Of a stretch of 64,000 nucleotides of DNA, positions 20,877-30,757 are shown in pieces. Source of the stretch: Trichosphaerium sp. ATCC 40318. Taxonomy: Eukaryota > Discosea > Flabellinia > Trichosidae. Both the position numbers and the translations under genes were made by a program. Positions within the stretch are counted from its first letter, which is position 1. The number at the start of each line of letters is the position of its first letter. A model generated the notes under the pieces. That model was not told where the DNA came from, did not search any database, and saw nothing but the letters and a program-made list of their open reading frames with translations. The stretch spans positions 558,001 to 622,000 of the forward strand of contig JALMLS010000577.1 in the NCBI GenBank assembly GCA_038496445.1, in the 5' to 3' direction.

Positions 20877-22076
20877 TCAGATGTCATATGTCACACGGGT
20901 TCCAATTAGCGCTTTAGCACCTTCTTCTGTTACAGAAGTGTTATCAGCTGAAACGTAACTTGCCCCTTTCAGTGCTTTAATGCCTTCATCTGTCACTAAA
21001 GTGCCATTGAGGTAAATGGTATGAACACCTGCAAGCGCTTTAATACCTTCATCTGTTACTGAAGTATGTATAAGATTTATAGTGTGAACTCCAGCGAGAG
21101 CCTTAATGCCTTCATCTGTTACTGAAGTGTCACGTAGGACGATATTATGAACTCCAGCGAGAGCCTTAATGCCTTTGTCTGTCACGGAAGTGCTACCAAG
21201 GTGTATGGTATGAACACCTTTAAGCGATTTGATGCCTTCATCTGTTATTGAAGTGCTATTGAGGTAAATAGTATGAACTCCAGCAAGTACTTTAATGGAT
21301 TCATCCGTCACTGAAGTGTTACAAAGACTAATTGTATGAACACCTTTGAGTGATTTAACACCTTCATCTGTAACTTTTGTGCTATCAAGATTAATATTAT
21401 GAACACCTTTGAGTGCTTTAACACCCTTGTCTGTAACACAAGTGCGCGATAGATTTATAGTATGTACACCAGCAAGCGCTTTAACACCTTCATCTGATAC
21501 TGATGTAAATATAAGACTTATAGTGTGAACTCCGGCAAGAGCCTTAATGCCTTCATCTGTAATAGAAGTGCTTCCAAGGTTTATAGTATGTACTCCAGCA
21601 AGTGCTTTAAAGCCTTCATCAGTCACATTTTCACAGGCATAAAGGTCAATTGTATGTACTCCTGCAAGCGCTTTAATGCCTTCACCTGTTACTGAACTAC
21701 TCATAAGGCTAATATAATGAACTCCTGCAAGCGCTTTAATGCCTTCATCTGTTACTGAAGTCTCATAAAGGGTAATGCTACGAACACCTGCAAGCTTTTT
21801 GATACTATTGTCATCAAAGCAACCATCAAGTACAATCTTAGTGTTTTTGAGAATGCCTTTGTGTTGTAGAAGTGATTCTACTTCCGATGAGGATTCAATG
21901 ACGATACTTCCGTAGCCAATAACATCACGCACGATAGATGCCATAAAATGGCAGGTCTGGCAAGCTGCAAATCGCGATTTGGTTGTTTGGCGTAAAATAT
22001 GCGCTATTATCTCTGTAGGTAGTCGTAATAAACTCACACTGGTGGTGTCGTTGATTGTAACGTCTGAGGAAAGCAT
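20877..22076 (-). CDS. F-box leucine-rich-repeat protein, intronless
   Basis: One 399-residue frame with ATG at 22076. The N-terminus is F-box-like (LLRLPTEIIAHILRQTTK, then ACQTCHFMASIVRD). After a linker there are about thirteen near-identical 23-residue LRR units of the type VTDEGIKALAGVHTINL, each ending with a variable strand. The last unit diverges (TEEGAKALIGTRVTYDI). The units resemble the AMN1/cysteine-containing LRR subtype found behind F-boxes. The DNA repeats are also highly alike, suggesting recent internal expansion or homogenisation. The expected role is substrate selection for an SCF ubiquitin ligase. Its lack of introns contrasts with most neighbours; the other intronless F-box repeat gene lies at 7.4-8.4 kb, and a decayed relative at 24.6-24.9 kb. 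Confidence 0.85.
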   Translation of the reverse strand: MLSSDVTINDTTSVSLLRLPTEIIAHILRQTTKSRFAACQTCHFMASIVRDVIGYGSIVIESSSEVESLLQHKGILKNTKIVLDGCFDDNSIKKLAGVRSITLYETSVTDEGIKALAGVHYISLMSSSVTGEGIKALAGVHTIDLYACENVTDEGFKALAGVHTINLGSTSITDEGIKALAGVHTISLIFTSVSDEGVKALAGVHTINLSRTCVTDKGVKALKGVHNINLDSTKVTDEGVKSLKGVHTISLCNTSVTDESIKVLAGVHTIYLNSTSITDEGIKSLKGVHTIHLGSTSVTDKGIKALAGVHNIVLRDTSVTDEGIKALAGVHTINLIHTSVTDEGIKALAGVHTIYLNGTLVTDEGIKALKGASYVSADNTSVTEEGAKALIGTRVTYDI

Positions 22077-22920
22077 AATCGCGTATCTTTGAAGGTAGTT
22101 ATTATTTTTGCGCCTTGAAGCGGCACTGTGTTCTTTTTAAACTATTGGTAGGTTAAATAATATTAGTCTATTTTTTTCGGGGTTTGATTTCGCCATCAAA
22201 AAAAAACAGGCGGCAGCAGTCGCTTTTGAACAAGTTGCTTTAGAAATTCCAAAAAAAATGTTTTGACTGTCGGTACTTTTCCTCGGAACTGCATCAACGA
22301 ATCGCAAAATGGCTTTTGGTGGCTATAGCTATAGAATACTACGTCATGTTTAAAATAGTAATTCTGATGTGAGCAAAAATGTCTCAAAGATTCTCGAATT
22401 CCAAAACGTCTGAAAAGCGATGTTGCCCCAACCCTGTTTTTTTTAATGGTGAAATCAAACCATTCATTACGGACGGATCATCGACTCTCACGTACAGGTC
22501 ATAATTTACTACCTCTACTTGAGGAATATGATTGTGTAATTTTGGGCGCCTGCCTTAAACAATTGCATGATAAATTGGTGTTAAGAAATAAATAAACTAA
22601 TTATCCATTTCATTGAACTCTTAACAATTGTAATGCCGGCAATAAACTAATCAACCTGCTTGTTATAATGATAATAACATCGTCTTAATAGTAAACTACA
22701 AGCGACTTAGTTATACGTAGCGACAACGATATTTGTAAATTCACGTGAATACTGACGAGTATTCATAGATTGTAATGCACATCTGAAACTCCATCAACAA
22801 CATAAATTAACAAGTTACAACCAACAAACAACAACTCACAAAACAACACTCAACAGTAAGCACAGATCTTGTTTCCGTTGCTACCCTATTTGGGACTAAC
22901 TTGTAGATGATAGAAAACCA
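22077..22920. other. intergenic, with likely 5' UTR intron of the next gene
   Basis: Mostly featureless. An A/C-rich stretch near 22796-22855 looks like a 5' leader and is followed by a probable GTAAGC...TTGTAG intron (about 22856-22907) just before the ATG at 22921. One TCACGTGA octamer is at 22741-22748. Confidence 0.45.
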
Positions 22921-23787
22921 ATGTCTGACGAAAAAGTATACGCCAAAGAATACAAAGAAGCCATAGCCGACAATATGACCGAGGCTATCAAGTTATTCAA
23001 GGAATCTGTTCCTGAAGCCAGTGCAGCAGAAGTTAAAAAAGAGATTGAAGAGCAAAAGAAGACACTCCTTTCAAACAAAGGGACTGAAATCATCAAAGTA
23101 CCAGCGGCTACAGACAAGGATTTTGTACATAAACCTCGTAATGGATCATCGGATTGTCAAAAAGCAGTGATCAAGTTTGGTGTTGCTACTATCCGTAAGT
23201 GCACTTTCTCTTGGTTTAGTTTCATTTCTGACTTGTCTATGTTTAGGTTTGTTCCTTAAAATGCTTGGTCTTCCTGATGAGATTGCTGGAGGAGCTGCTG
23301 AGGAATTAATGAACGAAGAGAAAGATCCGAAATCCAAGTTCAAAGAAGCCTTTACAGTGATCAAGAAAGTATGGAAATTCCGCACAACACTTGCCAACAA
23401 ACTAATTCTATCTTTTAGGCAACAACACAAAAAGGAAAAGCAAAGGCTATCATTGGATTTCTCAAGGCAATATCAACCAAGAAAATAATCACCGCTATCA
23501 AGAATCAAATGAAGAAACATACAACTAAAACAAAGTATAGTTTTGAAGCTACTACTGTTGGTTTCTAACATGTTTTATTATTCAGGTTGAAATGGTTGAA
23601 ATGGGGATTAATACTCATTGCCAAACTGGTTGCTATCTTCGCAACTGATGGAGTTGCATTGATTGCTGTCATTATTTCAGCCATGTTTTCTGCTGCAAAA
23701 TGGGCCAAAGCTCTTAAAGATGTAAAGGAGAAATGCTTCGACACCAAGAATACTGCAAACAAGAAGACTGCTGTAAAGAATAAGTGA
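22921..23787 (+). CDS. lysine-rich protein with C-terminal hydrophobic helix, unknown
   Basis: Four exons with clean GT-AG junctions (introns near 23194-23245, 23371-23419 and 23536-23585) give about 226 residues ending TGA at 23787. The N-terminal 75 residues are charged and helical (YAKEYKEAIADNMTEAIKLF, EVKKEIEEQKKTLLS). A middle part contains MLGLPDEIAGGAAEELM, then a strongly basic stretch (KGKAKAIIGFLKAI, KKIITAIKNQMKKH). The last part has a 35-residue hydrophobic region (LILIAKLVAIFATDGVALIA, VIISAMFSAAKWA) and a basic tail. There is no signal peptide. The amphipathic and hydrophobic helices could insert into membranes, but no family is recognised and I assign no function. Confidence 0.75.
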
Positions 23788-23820
23788 TTCTGGTAGTACT
23801 CATCTACTCAACGCTCAAAT

Positions 23821-24163
23821 GATATAGTACTTATTAACTCAACGCTCCAATAAAATAGTTTCTACCTCTAAGTCTGGCTGTTTGATCGCTCTATAAACCT
23901 TACTGCTGTTATAACAGAACTTCGAAAATACAGCCCATTTCTTCAATAAACGAGGATAATCTTGTTTACCAACTAAAAATCTGGTTGTCATGAAATACAA
24001 AACCCTTAATTTACAAAGCACGTGCGTGGATCTTCATGTGTATGTACCACAATAGGATACGGATAGACACGAATTGAGGAAGGGCGAGAAAAAACCCAGA
24101 AAAAACCGTGATATAGTACTTATAAACTCAACATTCAAATAAAATAGTTTCAACAAAGTCTGG
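23821..24163. repeat. pair of imperfect direct repeats of about 55 bp
   Basis: 23821-23877 and 24110-24163 share the course GATATAGTACTTAT, then AACTCAACG/ATTC, AATAAAATAGTTTC and AAGTCTGG, with scattered substitutions. They lie just downstream of the lysine-rich gene and flank about 230 bp of non-coding sequence. A third weaker copy of the core (CATCTACTCAACGCTCAAA) lies just before the first, near 23800. Local duplication or 3' regulatory sequence; no mobile element is recognisable. Confidence 0.5.
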
Positions 24164-24554
24164 ATAAGGGTGTACAAAGAGATTATAGCGTACAATACGC
24201 AAACACAAGATGATTGTGACATAGAAGACAATGCGTGACATGTTGACTTGTGGAGCTATGGAACGCCAACTAAGCATCACATTCTTTTGTGGACTAGCAG
24301 ATATGATAGTCTGGCTTCTTTCTATTGCTACCCAAATTTTATCAATTGATTATTTGGGAATCCACCCAGTGTAATGAAGTAACATACGGGTGAGGGCGGT
24401 TTTATTTCCTGTAATTCCGCCCTTCTTTTTGATTTTTGTTGAAAAGGAACAAAAACTGAATTTTTACAAAACAAAAAAGGATTGTAGTGCAAGGAGTTTT
24501 GATTGGTTACTCTTGCCTTTGTTCAATCTACTGCGACTTTATTCGAATCATATC

Positions 24555-24928
24555 CATACATTAGTTCCTTTTAAAGCTTTAACTCCTCTTTTGTTACTAA
24601 AGTATAACGTGCATTTACTTTTTTTGTCCCAACATAATGCCTTTATCAGTCAGGTATGATTAAGGCCAATCAAATGAACTCCAACAAGCGCTTTTATACC
24701 TTCATCTGTTACTGAAGTGTTTTCAAGGTCAATGGTATGAACACCAGCAAGTGTTTTTACACCTCCATCTGTTACTGAAGTGCCACCAAGATCAATAGTA
24801 TGAACTCCAGCAAGTGCCTTTACACCTTTTACGCCTTCATCTGTTACTGGAGTATCATTCAAAAAACATGATTGTGATTTATTATCTATGTACAAGTATA
24901 AGAACACCGAGGTCCTTATTGATAGCAT
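24555..24928 (-). pseudogene. remnant of an F-box/LRR gene of the 20.9-22.1 kb type
   Basis: The minus strand encodes three and a half LRR units of the same consensus as the intact gene (VTDEGVKGVKALAGVHTIDL, TSVTDGGVKTLAGVHTIDL, TSVTDEGIKALVGVHLIGL), then a stop. Further repeat scraps follow downstream: LTDKGIM near 24640 and RGVKALKGTNVWI near 24560. There is no F-box and only a short unrelated leader before the first unit. This looks like a copy that has lost its 5' part and suffered frame breaks. Confidence 0.7.
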
Positions 24929-24941
24929 CGAAGGTCTTTAT

Positions 24942-26257
24942 CTACTCCGAAAAGACCACTCCTGCTGCGTAACTGACTGAAGAATCAGAAAAGGATTTAC
25001 ACTGGCTTGATTGCGAGTAATGAACAAACTTAATTTCGGCTTCTTTTGCAGTCTTAGCCATTGCTTTACGAAGAGAACTCATTAATACCTATTACAATGG
25101 ACATAAGTACATTACTGTGGTATATACTTTAACGGGTAAATTCAGACGTACAAGTATAGCATGTCGACCACAAATTGTGTTTCTAGTGGAAGTAATATAC
25201 TTCCAGAATTTATTGGGATCACCACTTTCTAACAATAAAAAATTAAGAAAACCAGTGTTGGTACAGTAGCAAACGTACCAATGGCTTCCATACCACGTTT
25301 ATCAAGTGCTGTTATAGACTCGTGTATTTTTTTATACTTCTTCTCGTAATACGTGTACCTTGGGATGAATAAAAAACGTGAAGATCGCGAAGGTGATGAA
25401 GATATAAAAAAAAAATTTTACACTAATTAAACAGTTTTTTTCATTTGACCATACCCAAAGCGACTACCCCAATGACAAAAGTCTGTTGAGATGATAATCA
25501 AGGTATGAGGATCGTCTATGTACTTCTCAAATATACCAGCATATTTATTTGATAATGAAGGTGAGACTTGTCCAGCAAGCATCGGTACAAGCGTAAACTC
25601 TTTTCTATGAACAGATGTAAGTGTGAGACTAGATCATAATTTGCTATTCACGTACTCGCCCATTACACGTTTAATAAAAGGTAAGTGCATCTCAAGGGAG
25701 TGTTCTTCCTCGTCATCGTCTTTGTCGAAGGAACCAAACATTCTCGTGTCGAGTAACTTCTTAACCTCTGTGAAGGCGTCAGACACGTTTAAAAAAAGTT
25801 GGCACCTTGTGTATCAATAGAAATGTTACCGAGAGGCGTTTCGTACTCAGACATTGATGATAATGCTAATCCTTCGTAACTCATGCGGTGGCTTGGTCCA
25901 ATGAGAATAATACGGTCTCTGAAGAAGTGTCAGGTTGTAATTTCAGTTTACGGTTATTACATGTGGTCAGAATTAACGTTTTTGTATGCCCACGCCAAGG
26001 TTTCTCCACAGTAGCTATAACCAGCATGCCTAACGTAGTCAAAAACAATACTGTACAGATTTATCGTACGGTCCAATAATTGCCTGAACAGCGCGATCCT
26101 CACTCTTTGCGTTGCCAAGATACGCATCAAGTTCGCTACGTAACTGCTTTCCTAAAACCCGTATTTAAACCCAGTATTTTGTACAAAACCAAACAACCCG
26201 CATACCTCTTGACGTGTACCACGACCCAGCGTGAGATGCTTCTCTTACGTTTTCCAT
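24942..26257 (-). CDS. MEMO1: MEMO1-family protein
   Basis: At least seven exons; ATG at 26257 (MENVREASHAGSWYTSRGKQ), TAG at 24942-24944. Family signatures appear in order: HAGSWY at the start, PHAGYSYCGETLAWAYKN, ILIGPSHRMSYEGLALSS, YETPLGNISID, EEEHSLEMHLPFI, STDFCHWGSRF and finally QSSQCKSFSDSSVSYAAGV. The His and Cys residues of the extradiol-dioxygenase-like pocket (HAG, GPSH, HSLE, DFCHWG) are kept. In animals and yeast MEMO is linked to redox control, cytoskeleton and copper binding; its enzymatic substrate is unsettled. The length is close to the usual 290-300 residues. It is divergent from the HMG-box gene with about 50 bp between start codons. Confidence 0.92.
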
Positions 26258-26307
26258 CACGACAAACTGCGAGAAAAAAAAAGTCAAATGTAACAGTTAC
26301 ACGTACA

Positions 26308-27126
26308 ATGAGCATCACCTTAGACTCAATGTTGCCTTTTACAAACGACCTTCCGTTTCCCCAACCAAGCACCGTTGAAGTAGCTCAGGGCAAAGCAATT
26401 TCAAAAGACCGCGGCTACAATATAGAAGCTGCGCTCACTGCTACTGACGCAGACACATTTTGCGACCTACTGTTTGGTATTTCGACTACAAACAACAAAA
26501 AACCACAAAAAAGCACGCGAAAAAGAAAACTAGAGAAGGATAGACCCAAACGACCACCAAACGCATACATTCTATTTTGTCAAAGCGAACGCCCAGCACT
26601 TCGCCTTCAATACCCAGGTCTACACAACGTCACAGCCACAAAGATGCTAAGTGAGAAGTGGAGAGCGCTAGACGAAGACAAGAAACAACAATTTAAAGCG
26701 AAAGCAAAAGACCTTCAAGCAAAATTCAAGGCTGCTCATCCTGAATACTCATACAAACGGAGACGGTCATGTTCTAAGGTACTATTGATGCATTAAACAT
26801 TTTATTAACTCACTTAGCCTAAACCGAAAGCAACTCAGTCTGCGGTCCCACGTCAAACTACTAAACAGGCCAAAACAGTTTCAGAGCAACCGACCAGTAC
26901 AGCACAAGCGCCTCCTGCGTATCTTGACTTCTTGTACTCTTTACAAGATGCGCTTAACAGTTCTGACAGTATGACAACCACAGATGGTACGACACTACAC
27001 GGTGATATTGGTAAGTTTCCCGTTATCGGTACGTTCTTTTTAATAGTCCAAAATCAAAACATACAATGTTGTGCGGGTAAGAAAATTTTTGGTTTTTTTT
27101 TTTGCTTTGGTACAAAGACTGGGTGA
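26308..27126 (+). CDS. HMG-box transcription factor of MATA/SOX type
   Basis: ATG at 26308 (MSITLDSMLPFTNDLPFP). A basic linker (KKPQKSTRKRKLEK) precedes a single HMG box: DRPKRPPNAYILFCQSER, NVTATKMLSEKWRALDEDKK and FKAAHPEYSYKRRR. The RPPNAYILF start and HPEYSYKRRR end are the sequence-specific MATA/SOX class, not the HMGB architectural class. A GTACTATT...TTAG intron at about 26780-26817 leads to a Gln/Thr-rich exon ending around LHGDIG. The TGA at 27124-27126 follows a low-complexity tail that may be intronic, so the 3' end is uncertain. In fungi such boxes occur in mating-type and developmental regulators; which one this is cannot be told. Confidence 0.82.
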
Positions 27127-27607
27127 GTTTTTTTTTGTTGGAATTTTTGAATCCAAGTTTCGGTAAGTAAAATGGTACGGAACGACGGGTAATGATTTTT
27201 TTTTACTCCTTTTCTTTTTTTTTTTTTGTTGTTGAAAAATTTCTTGTTTTTTCTTGATGTCTCCTTTTGACAGCATCAAAATTCTTCTTTTTGCTTACCC
27301 ACATTATTGTAGAAATAAAATTATGATACTGGTACGTCTGGTGCGTGATTTTATACAGACAATAGTTGTAAATTATAAATAGAAGAAAAAAAATGCGAAA
27401 ACAAAACAAAGTCCATGTTCGTTATTTTACATTTGGATTATTACAAAGCAGAGAGTTATACTAAGCAATCACTTGCCATTTCCTGATTCATTTCCTTTTG
27501 GGTTTTTGTGAGCGGTCGCTGGCAGTTTTTTTTTTTGTACGTTGTAATAGAGAGGTGAGTTGGTAAGTTAAAGGTGAGCTTTCTTTTTTTTTTTTGACAT
27601 GTTTTTT
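27127..27607. other. intergenic, T-rich
   Basis: Long oligo-T runs on + between two converging genes. Lys-rich frames on the minus strand here (27040-27409) are the complement of these T runs, not genes. No clear further exon of the HMG gene. Confidence 0.5.
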
Positions 27608-28426
27608 TTAAAAGTCAACCTTTTGGCTTCTACCCTTCTTAATGTCTCCTCTGTACTTCTTTTTCTTTATTATATGGTAAGTAAGGGTACGTTAATGGTA
27701 TTAATTTACCTCTATGCGCTTGTTTTTGGAGTGCTCCGAAATGACTTCTGGTGGTTTCTCTCCAGGTATGAAACTGGCTTGTTCTAGATACTGACGAAGC
27801 TTTGTGTAACAATCTTCAATGTTACGTTCCTATACGATGATTAGGGTAAGAGGATTGCCAATAGTCTATTAATTAAGAACCTGATAACGTGTTTTCTGAC
27901 TTGTAATAATGAAATCTCCTGCCTTTGTGATTCTGTGCTTATTGAGGACTTGAAACTGCTCCTGAATACTGTTTTTAGATTGTTATTTTATGCAAAAGGT
28001 CGTACTAGAATCTCTTCTGGAATCCAAGTCGCTTCCGATACGTTGAACCGCATTTCAGCTTTTGTCGCTACTTTATTGACATTTTGACCTCCGGGACCTG
28101 TTGGAGGGTTAGTTTGCAAGTTGTGGGATGCACTAATACCGCTTGAGTGAATAAACTTCATATCGATCTTATCTCTTGGTATTTCTGGCACCTAGCGTTT
28201 AGATGAGTTGAGCTACAGCGAGAATCGTGCCGTTAGCTTTTTGGCTTTCTTCAATTCCACCCGTAGATCATCTATGTTGTTCTTCTGTTGCCGTACATAG
28301 AATTTTGCGTGTACTAGTGGATGTCACAAAAAAAGCAGTTAGTTGTAACTTACAGCGCGTTTTAGGTTGTTTTTGAGTTCGCACTGCTTGTTGGGCACGC
28401 GAGATGCGTGTGCAGGCTTGCAACAT
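27608..28426 (-). CDS. ICT1/MRPL58-type mitochondrial peptidyl-tRNA hydrolase
   Basis: ATG at 28426 opens a basic, Ser/Gln-rich leader typical of mitochondrial import (MLQACTRISRAQQAVRTQKQ). After two introns comes the RF-1 catalytic domain: VPEIPRDKIDMKFIHSSG, then GPGGQNVNKVATKAEMRF with the GGQ hydrolysis motif. Later exons encode EQFQVLNKHRITKAGD, NIEDCYTKLRQYLEQ and a basic C-terminus ending GRSQKVDF (TAA at 27608-27610). ICT1-type proteins free stalled mitochondrial ribosomes by hydrolysing peptidyl-tRNA without a codon. An insertion with ISASHNLQTNPPT sits just before the GGQ, where shorter family members have SSGPGGQ. It is divergent from the next gene with 44 bp between start codons. 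Confidence 0.9.
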
Positions 28427-28470
28427 TTTTTTGTTCGGCTTATTCAGCTTAAAGTCAAACAAAACTTTTA

Positions 28471-29893
28471 ATGTCTCGCTGGACGCATCCAAAGGTGTCA
28501 TGGAGTCAAATAAAAAAAGTTCTAGAGGCATTTCTGCCTAAACTTGTTACACTATGTCAAAACCTGCCCTCTGTCGACAATCATACGTTTGCAGTTCTAA
28601 TAAAACAAGCTGAATACATAGAAAAGGTGAAGTGTATTAGATGTCAATTTAAATTAATAATACGTAAAGGTCATTGCTACTACGAATTCATCATCTCTTG
28701 AGTTCTTGGAGCGCTATCTACGCGTTTTGAAGCAAAATAACTTAGAAATTAAAGTACGACATACAAATTCGGTCAAAACCCTGATTATGGCATATATTGA
28801 CACTTGAGCACTTAGTTTGAAATAACGGTTAACGCTCTGGCAAACGCGCAAAAGCTTCTACTCCAAAGGATCCTGTACAATCCTACACTAGCTATGGAAG
28901 AGAACCAGAATATTCTCACGCTAGTACGCCAACTCTAACACGTTTTAATAGTCATTTACGAATTTTTTGGAAAGGCAGTTGCACATTACGAAAAAATCGC
29001 TTCTGGTACTGACAATGAGTTACTATTATCAGATGTCATGGCCTTCCAAGAGTACCTAAAACCATTGCATACACATACAATAAAAAGATCGGCGGAAGAT
29101 GGTACGTGGTGATAATAATCAAACAAGTTTGATCAATGTCTGGTTATATTTTTGTTTTTAGTTAGACCACTTACTCCCCTACAGATGTACCCAAGTTCGT
29201 TTCTCATCCTTCTTACACATATAAAAGAGGGGCAGCTCATTTACTACGCAAAGATTGGGAAGAAATATACAACGATAGCATGCTTATTGATACACAAAAG
29301 TCACTTCAAAGACATAAGGAGCATTTTGCAAAAAACCATATTAAGTTGCTAAAAGATCCTCAATTTGTCGTATGGTTAATACTACATACTCTGTATTTAC
29401 TCATTTTTAAGTATAGGAGCTACTGGTATTAGCACTTGTACTACCTTTTCTGGATAGTACATCATCGGTTCCTGAAGCTTCTGAAAATGCTTGCAATACA
29501 GCAATGATAGATATGATTTTGACAAACACAGCTAAGAAGCTGCTATGGAATACAGACTCTTGGCTTCTTGCAAAAGCATCACTACAATTCTCTAGTATAA
29601 GAGAACCGTATATAATGGCTTTATCATATCTACTAAGACAAAGATTACATGTAGTCGAGAATAACATGAGTCAAGAGCAAGGTAGTTGTTTTAAGAGATT
29701 TTTTTTGTAGTTGTGTGCTTAGTAAGATGTAGGTTGGTATCAAAAGGAGATGGCTTGTAAACAAGATGCTGCACGTATTAGAATAAGATTAAACCTTGTT
29801 ATGAAACAATCACATGATATTCAAGAGGAGTGTAAGGCTGTACTTAGAAAACAAAGGGTTGATCTAAGTTTTCCTTGGGAAGAAGTAATATAA
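28471..29893 (+). CDS. unknown helical protein
   Basis: Seven exons spliced by short GTAC/GTGA introns give about 380 residues. It starts MSRWTHPKVSWSQIKKVLEA and ends AVLRKQRVDLSFPWEEVI with TAA at 29891-29893. It is mainly alpha-helical, with stretches such as TVNALANAQKLLLQRILYN, AAHLLRKDWEEIYND and SLQRHKEHFAKNHIKLL. There is no signal peptide or clear membrane span, although ELLVLALVLPFL is hydrophobic. No motif or family recognised. Confidence 0.75.
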
Positions 29894-30757
29894 AATCACT
29901 GTCATAGGTTCAGTCAATTATGGCCGCGCCAGCTGCCACTTTAAAGGTTTCTGTGCTATTTCTAAAGGGTCGTAGAGTTGTGTAAAGGTCTTCAAACATG
30001 AAATACTACAGATTTTTTTGCGATTATGCGTTACTTATTGTAAACTCCTACGCAATATCTACCAGCTGGGCTATACTTCAGTTGTTGGGAATTATTCACG
30101 TGGCCATTAATGACCAACCCTTGGCTGCTTTCACTTTCGTATCTCACTTTTTTCTTTGTGCACTATTTAATTCCAACTTGAACTTTGCTCCATAGAATGT
30201 TTGTGTGAACTGTTAGAAATAAAGTAAAAAATGCCCCTTTGCCTCACTTGGGGTTAGTATAAGGGGTTTTTGACTTGTTTAAATATATATATATAATCAG
30301 GTAAAAATCAGTTTATTCGCTAGAGATACCGAATAGACTATCGCCTGTGCCAACATGCTGCAAAAAAGACTACAAAGCTGTATTCCATTGTTGTTATAGA
30401 TAGTTGAAAGCACAGCTAACCCTAGCAGTACTCAAAGCCGTAGAGCAGTTAATAACAAAGGAATCAAAATACAGTGACGTCAGCTCCGCTTTTAGAAAAT
30501 ACTATCTACCTTTGTTCTATTTAAACGAAAACGTACGCTAGCAGATATTTTGAACGTGTCTTGGTCTGTTTACAAGCCTAGAAAACATTGTACGATTTTC
30601 GGTAATCTGTACTAGCTTTTGTACCTTTCGTTGTGTTGTAAATTACTATAGACGGCGAAAGGAACTGTAAAGAGAAACAAACAGTGCAGTCCGGAAATGG
30701 AGATATTGTTACGGCGGAGAATACTCCACAGTTTACTCATTTTCAATAATAACCACC
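29894..30757. other. intergenic, possible tiny gene at its left end
   Basis: An ATG at about 29921 opens MAAPAATLK, followed by a plausible 41-nt intron, but no convincing continuation could be chosen. The open frame 29998-30195 (+) is hydrophobic by T-richness and shows no family pattern. The rest is AT-rich with nothing recognised. Confidence 0.3.

Noticed and set aside
27040-27409. Lysine-rich minus-strand open frames
   Set aside because: They come from long T runs on the other strand and have no coding pattern.
29998-30195. Small hydrophobic plus-strand protein
   Set aside because: Hydrophobicity follows from T-richness; no motif, no supporting splice pattern.
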